Positions 42,783-53,800 of a stretch of DNA of 64,000 nt are shown here, piece after piece. Location of the stretch: the NCBI GenBank assembly GCA_964030785.1, contig OZ034971.1, positions 16,251,400 to 16,315,399 of the forward strand, in the 5' to 3' direction. The number at the start of each line of letters is the position of its first letter. Within the stretch, counting starts at the first letter, position 1. Both the position numbers and the translations under genes were made by a program. The notes under the pieces are model-generated. The model searched no databases, was not told the DNA's origin, and worked only from the letters and a program-made list of their open reading frames with translations. The DNA is from Siderastrea siderea. Lineage: Eukaryota > Cnidaria > Anthozoa > Scleractinia > Rhizangiidae.

Positions 42783-43316
42783 TCAAAGTTCTAAGGCCCG
42801 TCGCACTGTCTCCATCACATCTCTTTCCATGTCGTCCAACCGTCGCTGCTGGTCCCTTTGCCGCTCCACTTCCTTAAAAAAATAAACAATGTTCTGCCAA
42901 TGTTGGCCCGCATGGATTCTGGGCAGATGGGCAGCCAAGAAATGGTCCAGTTCCTTAAATTGGGCCAGCGACATCGGCCATTGGTCCTCGTCCATGGTCC
43001 AAACAAGTCGGCGGCAAATAAAGGGGATGATGCGCTTGGCCAGAGTTTTGCTCAACATTTTGGTAGTCACTGGGTGTAGACGTTCCCGGCGGTGTCCATT
43101 CTCCACATAGACCATATACAACAAAAATAAACGAATAAACGCCGCCACGCGATCTTTGTTGAGGGACCTCCATGTTTCTTCTCGCCTTTCGTACATGTGA
43201 ATGGTCTGCCTCTCGACATGGGTCCGCTCCACAGGCGCTCTCCTTCCCATCGCCTCCTCACCATGCACATTCACAAAACTGTCCAGGGAACCCAATGCTC
43301 TTCTCGTTTTGGACAT
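42783..43316 (-). CDS. Unknown accessory protein (177 aa)
   Basis: ATG 43316 (SKTRRALGSLDSFVNVHGEE) starts an intact, mostly helical frame. A hydrophobic segment (VAAFIRLFLLYMVYVENG) follows a basic region, then FICRRLVWTMDEDQWPMSL and a charged C-terminal helix (EVERQRDQQRRLDDMERDVM). It is the outermost minus-strand gene on the right, with its own TATA box, so it may be an early regulator. I know no family. Confidence 0.6.
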   Translation of the reverse strand: MSKTRRALGSLDSFVNVHGEEAMGRRAPVERTHVERQTIHMYERREETWRSLNKDRVAAFIRLFLLYMVYVENGHRRERLHPVTTKMLSKTLAKRIIPFICRRLVWTMDEDQWPMSLAQFKELDHFLAAHLPRIHAGQHWQNIVYFFKEVERQRDQQRRLDDMERDVMETVRRALEL

Positions 43317-43395
43317 TTTTTTTTCGACCAACCGACAAAAGTTCACACGGAACCGACTCAAAGTTAGGACTGACGTCCCGGGGCTTCTCCAGGGA

Positions 43396-43401
43396 TTTAT
43401 A
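43396..43401 (-). promoter_or_regulatory. TATA box before 43316 gene
   Basis: TATAAA on the minus strand, 80 bp before ATG 43316 (a longer leader than the other genes). Confidence 0.45.
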
Positions 43402-43540
43402 CCCAGACCTACGCTAAGCATGATGGGACAACCTAGGGAGGGGGGAAGGGGGTCCCCCACCCCTTCCCAGCCCTCCCGAGGCATCCCGTGCCCTGTTTGG
43501 TCATTGGTCCATTCCCTCCTCCCACGTGACCTTTTTTCTC

Positions 43541-43547
43541 TATAAAA
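43541..43547 (+). promoter_or_regulatory. TATA box of the rightmost plus-strand gene
   Basis: TATAAAA in CTCTATAAAACCCAACC, 21 bp before ATG 43568. The flank (CAATGGACC, CCTCCCACGTGAC) resembles the one before 28569 in mirror order, so the two promoter regions may be related. Confidence 0.6.
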
Positions 43548-43567
43548 CCCAACCACTCGGCCTTCCC

Positions 43568-43825
43568 ATGCCATTCTTCACTCCCAAGCCAGCAAGAAAA
43601 AAAGAGAAGTGTCTGGCCAACAAGATCAGTCCTAAAGCGGTCCAAATCCTACAACGCCAATCCTCTCTTTGATCCATTTGCATGATGGCCCAGCCCGGGG
43701 AGTGCGTGGGCTTCGTGATGGAGTTTGCGTCCTTGTTGAATGGAGTTCCATTTGGGGTGTTGGCCATCGATGATGAACTGGGTAGGCGCGAGCCATCATG
43801 TTGTGATCTACTTGGGATGATCTGA
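43568..43825 (+). pseudogene. Small unknown ORF with internal TGA
   Basis: ATG 43568 (PFFTPKPARKKEKCLANK) runs 34 codons to TGA at 43670-43672. The same frame then goes on without a break (ICMMAQPGECVGFVMEFASL, ...LAIDDELGRREP) to TGA 43823-43825. A former CGA changed to TGA would explain the break. Unknown function. Confidence 0.4.
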
Positions 43826-44017
43826 ACCCATAAAAAAAATGAAATGGAACAATACAAGGAACCCATAAAAAATGAAATGGAAAAATACAAGGAACCTCAT
43901 AAAAAATGAAATGGAATGATACAAGGAACCCATAAAAATGAAATGGAACAATACAAGGAACCTCATAAGAAATGAAATGGAACAATACAAGGAACCCATA
44001 AAAAATGAAATGGAACT
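43826..44017 (+). repeat. 33-35-bp tandem repeat near the right terminus
   Basis: Six copies of a unit such as ATGAAATGGAACAATACAAG followed by GAACCCATAAAAA or GAACCTCATAAAA. Alternating CCCAT/CCTCAT forms suggest a two-unit higher period. It is non-coding and lies about 200 bp inside the right terminal repeat. Confidence 0.85.
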
Positions 44018-44220
44018 GAAATGCCTAACATCGGAATCGGACCTCGGAGTTTCCCTCCTCCTCTGTCTTCTGGACCCATGGAATACACTTCTTCTTCGTT
44101 CATCTTGGAACGTCCTTCTTTTGCCATCTGGTCCCAGGCCCCACGGGGTTCCCGGTTTGGACTTTGGACTCTTAGGGTTCCTGGTTTGAACTTTGAACTC
44201 TTAAGAATGGCTTGCACCTT

Positions 44221-44596
44221 TCCCCCTTGTAACCCAAGGAAGTCTGGAATTAAATCATTTTTGTTTTCAAAATGGCGTCTCTTGTTTTTGATCTGAGCCC
44301 GCGATCCTATTTTTCCCTACTAGTCAGCGGTTTCCCACCCCAAATCCCATGATCTCCCCCTTTCCATGCACTTCCGGTTCATCATGACGTCACTTCGGGT
44401 TGAGCCCCACCCAAACCCCATGACTTCCGTCCGCCCTATTGGATGACGTCACTTCCCTGACAATTCACTTCCGGTTGAACTTTGACCCCTGGTTGTCATG
44501 TGACCCTCTCTCGTCCAATTAGAAGCCAGAAAATTCAAGGGGGCGTGTATGCAAATTAATCAGGACCATTTTGCTAGGTGGGCCGACATTACTACT
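44221..44596 (-). repeat. Right terminal inverted repeat of provirus
   Basis: This is the inverted partner of 23633-24009. It ends ...GGTGGGCCGACATTACTACT and is followed by the target duplication. It also holds TGACGTCA-type words. Confidence 0.9.
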
Positions 44597-44602
44597 CAGC
44601 AG
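44597..44602. repeat. Right target site duplication of provirus (CAGCAG)
   Basis: Directly follows the right terminus and continues as CTGTACCTGACGTC, the normal satellite phrase. Confidence 0.95.
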
Positions 44603-44703
44603 CTGTACCTGACGTCGTTTTTAATCCATGACGCGAACCTTATCGCTGACCATCTCACGGCGGCCTTTTGGTTCCTGCGCAGAAAAACAGTGATGTTCCT
44701 TAA
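44603..44703. repeat. Satellite fragment between two insertions
   Basis: About 100 bp of the 0.74-kb monomer (TCACGGCGGCCTTTTGG and onward) lies between the provirus and the TTAA-flanked element. It matches continuation of the monomer interrupted at 23632. Confidence 0.9.
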
Positions 44704-47700
44704 AGTGTATATGACACAAAATTTTTTTCTTCGCTTTTCGAGAGTCTGATGTGTATAAAAAACGATTCTAAACTTAAAACTTGTCTAAAATTTTTAAAAA
44801 CCTCTTTTTTCGCGGGCAAAAGACCCCATTTTTCAATTAAAAACTGTCCCGGGGACTGGGACCGAATTAACCGCATTGTGACGTCAATTGACTTGATTGC
44901 GTTCCCGCGAACGCAGTGTTTTTGTTACAAATCGCCTCAAATTGTTGACATTGTTCAGCAGTATCGGTGATCTTTTCGAAACTTCCAAGACCTGCAGTGA
45001 GAAAGAACAAGTAGGAGAAAAAATAGAGCTATTTTAGGTCTTATTAAACCAGACAACGACGAACATTTGCGATGTCTTCTCTTCTTTCGTACTGTGGTGA
45101 GGATGTTGATCTCAAAGTCGATGATTTATCCTGACTGTACCTCACTGGAAGCACCTCAGTTGTGAGATTTCTTTGTTAAGTTCTTTTAGGGTTTATTAAG
45201 AACATCAAAGCCCTTGTGTTCACATAAACAGCTTACTTTTTCCATCAACCTAAGGAGAACCGAAAGTGCCGATTGTTTTGATGTTTTAATACCGCAAAAA
45301 TGTCGTCGTTCTTATAGAGAGTGCGCTGGATTTTCGATTCATCTCGATTTAAGAACGAGTTCCCAGAGTTTATTCCCAGCCTGGCATTAGTTTCAGTGGT
45401 TTCTGCAACAAGCAAAAGTGTTTTTACAGAGCGTAGAGAAAAGCCAATGACGAAATCGTTTTGTTGATAATATGGCCGTACGCAATGTACATCCAGGCCA
45501 GAAGAGACATTTATTTCCACTGTCGTGTTATCCTGCAATTAGAATCTATATACGCTTAACTCTAAAAACGGCACTGAAACTGACTTCAGCTCGCATGCTA
45601 CTTGCCATATCACTGGCTGATTCAGCAAATATAGCAGCTTAAGACTGTTGCTATCTAGAGTATCAATATTAGGGTATTAACACTAATCTTGGCTCAGTAA
45701 TTTTTCAAACAACTCAGTACCATGAAGCTAAGGCAATGTCACATTTCGCATTAAAATACAGCTAATTTTGTTTTGTTTTGCAGTGGGTATGGTTTTCCAA
45801 TTTTGTAGAACTGTTATTGAATCATAACCATGTTCATTAGCTTTTAAAATAACTGGTGTCCTTGAGCTTCTTAAATAGCTTTTGGTGTTTCTAATACCGC
45901 AGAAGGGGAGCGCAGCACATCAAACTCTTCTAAAACTAACAGTTAATTATGAATAAACCAACAAGAATTGACAGTTGACGAGTAAATTTGCAAATCAACA
46001 GTGGGTCTCCCTATTGACTCCTTCTCAAACAATTTTCCTGTGAACAACGGGAATCAACATCGATCTTCATCAATAATAATCATTATTAAGTGGTCACTTA
46101 CCAAAGCATATGTATCACTCAGACACAGTGATGAGGATCCATACATCCCATGTAGATACTTGTAGATATTATTTACAGCAGCTCACCCCCCCCCTCCCCC
46201 CTCATACACACACACACAATACAGGTTCCTGACACAGGGCTAGCCCCACAAGCGTAATCTGCTTAAGCCTGATTCTGATGGAGAGAGGTGGAAGCCCTGT
46301 ATGGAGCACCTAAATTAATACCATAGTTCCTAATAAGTGGAGACAGAGTTAAAGCTTGGGGCATTTGTGGCATCCTTTACATCATTGTAAATCACCAGTC
46401 AATTTTTACTTAGGAATGATTATTGTGTTTGTAACATGATGTGATAGTGTACCTGTTTCGTCACAGCCAACAAAGAGTGGCAGCACAACAACAACAACAA
46501 CAACAATTTATCTAAGTATTCCTATATGGGAAGTTTCTAAAATAGTAAATGAAATACAATGTAATGTATCATTCTTGTTAACAATAGGTCACAATCACTG
46601 CAACAGAAGGAATGTCCTACTGTCATCATCACTTGATCTTCAATTTTGATAGTTGATATTTATTGATCCACCACCAAACATAAAGCAGAAATAATGATTC
46701 CATGTTTACTTCATCTGACCAAAAAGCAAGGGGGGGGGGGGTCTGACTGCCCTATGTCAGTATCAACAACCACCCAATCTAGATCACTCGAGGTCTGGAT
46801 GGGTCTAGCTTAGTTACAGCTATTGGTATAAACAGGGATTTTTGTTGTTGGCAAGCTGATGTAAATCAGGGTCAGGTCAGGTCGTGGTCATCAGTGAAAA
46901 GGCAGGGAATTTATTTCATCCTGATTGGTAATAACCTTGATATGTACACATAGGATTAAACAAACTCCTAGAAAATGTTTGTCTTTATAAACAAATATAC
47001 CAGAGTGAGACATTTTCCTGGAATTCTTTCAGCAGCCTCTTGATTTTCTTTCTATTTTCACTCTCTAACAACGAGGCATTTACAGTCTCCTCACAGGAAA
47101 AGTAAAACAAAATTCTGAACTCTTGTCTTGCTAAAAAGGTGATTTATTTAAGTTAAAATCCTTCATCCAGTGCAGTCAGGTTAAGACAGTGTATGCACAG
47201 TCCAGTGTAAAAATGTTATGAGTAGGCGATGTTTTACTGAAGTCCAGAGAAGAATAAAAACAAATTTCATTTAAGACCGTACTGGTAGCTCTGTTCGCCT
47301 GTACAATCGAAATTCAGACCACGCTATCGTACCTGTCCTGCTTTGCGAATGAAAAGCATCTCTGGGATTTGCACTAAAACGTCTTTGCTTACCGGTAGAT
47401 CCTTATAAAACAATGCTTGTTCGTAACCATATCTTCAAGTTAAAAACATAGCAAACATAAAAATCTCGAGTAGCCTGAGTTCTTCGACCTTGCATCTCCT
47501 TCAACACAATTATTTCGATTCCCTTGTCCCAAAGTGCTGGATCCGAGGAATGCTGAGTACTTCCCCTCCATTTCGTCAAAAGGAATACGTAACCCACCGC
47601 TTATTAGGCGCTTCAGCTACGAGAAACCTTTGCCAACTCTCCCAAGTTCCTTCCACTTTGACGCCATGTTGGTTTTGTTGTCAAGTCGATTGACGTCACA

Positions 47701-47883
47701 TTAGCTAATCACGTGATATTTTGGCCGCGCGAGAGGGCGACACTTTTGAAGTCAAATTTGCGCTATTTTCACCGCGAAAAAAGTACGTTTGAAAAGTTTG
47801 ATGCGGGTTTAAAGCTTAGAGTCGTTTTTTATACACATAAAACAATCAAAAACCGAAGAACAAATTTTCGTGTCATATACACT
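44704..47883. mobile_element. TTAA-flanked inverted-repeat element (3.2 kb), no transposase seen
   Basis: The ends are AGTGTATATGACAC and its complement. Similarity of the two ends extends inward with gaps for about 200 bp (TGTGTATAAAAAACGA, GTGACGTCAATYGACTTGA). TTAA flanks each side (44700-44703 and 47884-47887), and the satellite phrase CCTTAATGC is split exactly there. TTAA suggests a piggyBac-like family; TA duplication with one more base of terminus is equally consistent. Inside I see only short frames, such as MSSLLSYCGEDVDLK at 45072 and a 97-codon minus-strand frame at 45245-45538 that I do not recognise. It also holds a (CAACAA)n run near 46490 and poly-C/poly-G runs. Most likely non-autonomous. 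Confidence 0.75.
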
Positions 47884-50800
47884 TTAATGCTCGGACCAGT
47901 TGCATTACTTTCCAATTCAACAATGATGTCCTTTGTTTTGAGCCTACCTTGTGCTTCAATCGCCGCTCGTTCAGTAGTTGATGTCAGGCCGAAGTTCACC
48001 TGATGTTACATTTCCATAATATGCAGAATATCTAAGAGGCACCGAAAGCATTATAAAACCGGCATTTGGCTTGTCCTTGGAATGTTTTGAATAACTGCTG
48101 TCCAGTAATAACAAATATTTGACACGTTCGTTATTGACCGATAATAGACAAACTTTGTTATGCGTGAGCGGGATAGCAGAGACACAGCATTCGTGGTCAT
48201 TGTGCACTTTTTTAGCTAATACACTGCATGACGATTCCCAGACCCATTTAGATGCTGCGTCGACTTTTCCTTGGAGAAACATGATGATTAGCCGCTGTTT
48301 TCTTGGAGAGTCCGATGTCCGACTAGAAGGTCATGGTCGCTCCAGCGATGAAGTCACTACAACTGGCATTAATGGGTAAAACGTTTCTGGACCAGCCTCG
48401 GTTGGGAGGAGATGATAGGTCGATCCGTAAAGGAGCCTGAAGCACAATGGCTCCATGCCAGCAAGACATGGCCAACTGAGTTTTCCCTTTTCTGGTTTGT
48501 TCCAGTGTATACCAAGCACAGTGCTTAGTAGCAAAGGCAGCAGCAGTACCTGGCGTCCTTTTTTATGGATGATGCCAACCTTATCGATGACCATGTCACG
48601 GCGTGCCTTTTCGCTCCTGCGAAGAAAAACAGCGATGTACCTTAATGCCCGGCTGTCGTATCACTTTTCACCCGACAAACAGTGTTCTTTGTTTAGAGGC
48701 TACCTTCTGTTTCAATCGCCACTCATTCAGGAGTTCATGTGATGCCGCAGTTTACCTAAGGTTACATTTCCAAAACAGTTAGAATATCTTACAGAAGCAG
48801 TTAGAATATCTTGCAGAAGCAGTATAAAACCGGTTATTCGACTTGTCCATGCAATCTTTTGAATAAGTGCTATCCAACAATAAATAATATCTGTCTTGCT
48901 TGTCACTGGCCGATAATGGAGAAACTTTGTTTTGCATCAGCAGGATAGCAGAGAATCAGCTCTCTTGCTTTCTTTCTCTTAGAGAAACATAATGGTTAGT
49001 CGCTAAGTTTTCTTAGTGAGTTCGATGTTCCACCAGTAGGACATGGTTCATGAAGCAATGAAGCCACGGAAACTGACTTTAATGGTTAAAATGCTGCAAG
49101 ACCAGCCTTGTAAGGGAGGATGTAATAGGTCGATCCTATAAAGAACCCGATTTGCACTGGCTCTATATGAGCAAGCCTTGGCCAGGTGAGTGTTCTCTAT
49201 TCTGCCCCTTTCCAGCATAGACCAAGCACAGTGCTTAGTAGGAAAGTCACCAGCTGTAACTGACATCCTTTTTTATTGATAACGCGAACCTCATCGGTGA
49301 CGATCTCACGTGGCCTTTTGGTTCCTTCACGGAAAACCAGCGACGCACTGTAATGCCAGGACCAGTTCTATCACTTTGCACCACACGGACGGTGACCTTT
49401 GTTTGAAGGCTAGCTTCTACTTCAAACTTAGTTACGTATCAGGAAGATAGCAGAGAAATAGCAACCTTCGTCACAGTAAGCTTTGTTAGATAGAGCACTG
49501 CATGATGATTCCCAGATCCAGTTGGGTGCTGCTTCAGCATTCTCTTGGAGAGACATGATTGTAAGCCGCTAAGTTTTCTTGGAGAGTTGGATGTTCCACT
49601 AGTAGAACATGGTCGATCCAGCAATAAGTCCACGTTAACTGAGTTTAACGGGTAGAATGCTGGCCTGCAAACCCTGTAACGGAAGATTTAATGGGTGGAT
49701 CCTATAAAGAACCCAATTCGTAATGGCTCAATATGAGCAAGCCTTGGGCAGGTGAGTGTTGTCTGTTCTACCTCTTTCCAGCTTAGACCAAGCACAGTGC
49801 TTTGTAGCAAAATAAGGAGTTGTAGCTTACATCCTTTTTTTATTGATAACGCGAACCTCATCGATGACCATCTCACGGCGTTCTTTTGGTTCCTTAGCGG
49901 AAAACCAGTGACGTAGCTTAATACCCGGAGGAGATTTATCACTTTGGACCTCAGCGACCATGTCCTTTGTTAGAAGGCTAGCTTCTGCTTCAAACTTTGT
50001 TATGCATCAGAAGGATAGCAGAGAAATAGAAATCTTGGTCAAGGTAAACTCTGTTAGATAAAGCACTGCACGATGATTCCCAGATCCAGTTGAACGCTAC
50101 TTTAGCTTTCTCTTGGAGAGACATAATGCCAAGCCGCTGAGCTTTTTTGGAGAGTACAATGCTCCACTAGAAGGACATGGTCGATTCGGCGATGCAGCCA
50201 CGGCAACTGACAGAAACGGGTAAACATTGCAGGACCAGCCTTGGTTGAGAAGAGATGATAGGTCGATCCGTGGAAGAACCTGATTGGCAATGGCTCTATT
50301 CGAGCAACGCTTGGCCAGCTGAGTTTTTTTCTTTTGGTTTGTTACAGCCATGACCAAGCACAGTGCTGAAAAGGAAAGCCAGCAGGTGTAGCTGACGTCC
50401 GTTTTTATCGATGAAACGAACCTCATGGATGACCATTTCACGGCGTTATTTTGTTTCCCTCGCGGAAAAACTGTGATGTACTTTCATGTCCAGACACGCT
50501 CTATCACTTTGCACCGCACCAACGATATTCTTTTTTCAGAGGCTAGCTTCTGCTTCAAGCTTTGTTAAGGATCAGAAGGATACCAGAAAAATAGCATTCT
50601 TGGGCACTGCAAACTTTGTTAGGTAAACCACTGCATGATGATTCCAAGATCCAGTTGGTTGCTGCCTCAGCTTTCTCTTGGGAGAGACATAAAGGTTAGC
50701 CGCTGTTTTCAAGCAGAGTTTGGTGTTCCACTAGTTTTCTCTTTTCTGGTTATTGGTCGATCCAGCGATGTAGCCACGGCTAATGACATTAACGGGTAAA

Positions 50801-53800
50801 ACATTCCAGGACAACCCTCAGTTGGGAAGAGACGATAGATCGATCAATGGAGGAGTATGATTCGCAATGGCTCTATTGGTGCAACCCTTGGCCAGCTGAG
50901 TTTTCTCTTTTCTGGTTATTGTTAAAGGCTAGATCAAGCACCGTGCTTAGGAGCAAAGCCAGCAGGTGTACCTGATGACGCGAACCTTATCACTGACCAT
51001 TTCACGGCGGCCTTTTGGTTCCTGCGCCAAAAAACAGTGATGTTCTTTAATTCTTTGACCAGTTGCATACTTTCTACCTCAAAAATGATGTCCTTTGTTT
51101 GGAGGCTAGCTTGTGCTTCAATCGCCGCTTGTTCAGCAGTTAATGTCAAGCCGAAGTTTACCTGATGTTACATTTCCAAAACATGTAGAGTATCTAACAG
51201 TCAGCGAAAGCATTATAAAACCGGCATTTGGCTTGTCCTTGGAATGTTTTGAATAACTGCTGTCCAGTAATAACAAATATTTGACGCGTTTGTTATTGAC
51301 CGATAAAGGACAAACTTTGTTATGCGTCAGCGGGAAGGCAGAGACACAGCATTCCTGGTCATTGTGCACTTTTTTAGGTAATGCACTGCATGACGATTCC
51401 CAGACCCATTTGGATGCTGCGTCGACTTTTCCTTGGAGAAACATAATGATTAGCCGCTTTTTTCTTGGAGAGTACGATGTCCAACTAGAAGGTCATGGTC
51501 GATCCAGCGATGAACTCACTACAACTGACATTAATGGGTAAAACGTTGCTCGATCAGCCTCGTTAGGGAGGAGATGATATGTCGATCCGTAAAGGAACCT
51601 GAATCACAATGGCTCCATGCGAGCAAGACATGGCCAGCTGAGTTTCCCTTTTCTGATTTGTTCCAGCCTAAACCAAGCACAGTGCATAGGAGCAAAGCCA
51701 ACAGCTGTACCCGACGTCTTTGTTAATCGATGACGCGAACCTTATCGATGACCATCTCACGGCGGCCATTTGATGCCTGTGAAGAAAAACAGCGATGCAC
51801 CTTAATGTTCGGCTGTTGTATCACTTTGCTCCTCAAAAATGGTGTTCTTTGTTTAGAGGCTACCTTCTGCTTCAATCGCCGCTCGTTCAGCAGTTCGTGT
51901 CTTGCTGCAGTGTACCTCAGGTTACATTTCCAAAACATGAAGAATATCACAGACACCGAAAGCATTCATTACAAAACCGGCATTGGGCTTGTCAGCAGGA
52001 TAGCAGAGAAACAACATTCGTAGTCAATGCGCACTTTTTTAGGTAATGCACTGCACGACGATTCCCAGACCCAACTGGATGCTGCGTACACTTTTCCTTG
52101 GAGAAACCTAAGAATTAGCCGCTGGGTTTTCTTGGAGAGTCCAATGTTCGACTAAAAGGACATGGTCGATCCAGCGATAAAGCCACGGCAACTGACATTA
52201 ACTGATAAGACACTGCAGGACCAGCCTCGGTTGGAAAGAGATGACAGGTCGATCCGTGGAGGAACCTGATTCTGAATATTTGTCGCGTTTGTCATTGGCC
52301 GATAATGGAGAAACTTTGTTTTGCATCAGGAGGATAGCAGAGAATAACTTTTCTTGGTGATTTCGATGTTTGACCAGTAGGACATGGTTGATGAAGCAAT
52401 GATGCCAAGAAAACTGACTTTAACGGGTAAAATGCTGCCGGACCAGCTTTGTAAGGGAGAGGATGGAATAGGTCCATCCTATGAAGAACCCGATTCGAAA
52501 TGGCTCCATATGAGCAGGCCTTGGCAGGGGGAGTGTTCTCTATTCTGCAACTTTCCAGAATAGACCAAGCACAGTGCTTAGTAGGAAAGTCAGCAGCTGT
52601 AGCTGACATCGTTTTTTTATTGATAACGCAAACCTCATCGACGACCAGCTAACGGCAGCCAGTTCTATCACTTTGCACCACACGGACGGTGTCCTTTGTT
52701 TGAAGATAGCAGAAAAATAGCAATCTTGGTCACTGTAAAACTTTGTTAGATAAAGCACTGCATGGCGATTTCCAAATCCCGTTTGTTGCTGCTTCAGTTT
52801 TCTCTTGTAGAGACATAATGGCAAGCCGCTGAGTTTTTTTTGGAGAGTACAATGTTCCACTAGAAGGACATGGTCAATCCGGCGATGTAGCCATAATGGC
52901 AAGCCGCTGAGTTTTTTTGGAGAGGACAATGTTCCACTAGAAGGACATGGTCAATCCGGCGATGTAGCCACGGCAACTGACAGAAACGGGTAAACATTAC
53001 AGGACCAGCCTTGGTTGGGAAGAGATGATAGGTCGATCCGTGGAAGAACCTGATTGGCAATCGCTCTATTCGAGCAATGCTGAATCAGGATGGCTCCATG
53101 CGAGCAAAACATGGCCAGTTGAGTTTTCTCTTTTCTGGTTTGTTCCAGTCTAGACCAAGCACAGTGCTTAGGAGCAAAACCAGTAGCTGTACCTGACGTC
53201 CTTTTTAACCGATGACGCGAACCTTATCGATGACCCTCTCACGGCGACGTTTTGGTTCGTGCGCTGAAAAACAGCGATGTACCTTAATGCCCGGCTGTTG
53301 TATCATTTTGCACCTCTTTTGAATAAGTGCTGTCCAGTAATAAAGAATATTTGTCGCGTTTGTCATTGGCTGATAATGGAGAAACTTTGTTTTGCATCAG
53401 CAGGATAGCAGAGAATCAGCTCTCTTGCTTTCTTTCTCTTGGACAGACATAATGGTTAGCCGCCAAGTTTCCTTCGTGAGTTCCTTGTTCTACCAGTAGG
53501 ACATGGTTGATGAAGCAATGAGGCCACGGAAACTGACTTTAACGGGTGAAATGCTGGCGGACCAGCTCTGTAAAGGAAGGATCCAAAAGGCCGCAGTGAG
53601 ATGGTTCTTCGATGAGGCTCGCATTATCAATAAAAAAAAAGGATAACAGCTACAACTGCTGACTTTCCTGCTAAGCAATGTGCTTAGTCTATGCTGGAAA
53701 GAGGTAGAACAGAGAACACTCAAATGCCCAAGGCTTGCTCATATCGAGCCATTACGAATCGGGTTCTTTGCAGGATCCACGTCATTAGCCACGGCTAATG

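Larger units (their letters stand above)
23633..44596. mobile_element. Complete Polinton/Maverick (adintovirus-type) provirus, 20,964 bp
   Basis: The element has inverted termini starting AGTAGTAATGTCGGCCCACC, a 6-bp duplication, and the defining gene set: protein-primed polymerase B, chromodomain integrase, packaging ATPase, adenain-like protease, double-jelly-roll capsid protein and small pX-like peptides. Its GC-richer coding DNA contrasts with the AT-rich flanks. Most structural genes lie on the minus strand; two groups of plus-strand genes lie at 28.6-30.1 kb and 41.5-43.8 kb. About half of the genes carry a frameshift or a premature stop, so as sequenced this copy could not make virions. 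Confidence 0.95.

Noticed and set aside
45072..45538. Transposase gene inside the TTAA-flanked element
   Set aside because: Only short unconnected frames were found, with no DDE or DDD motif context.
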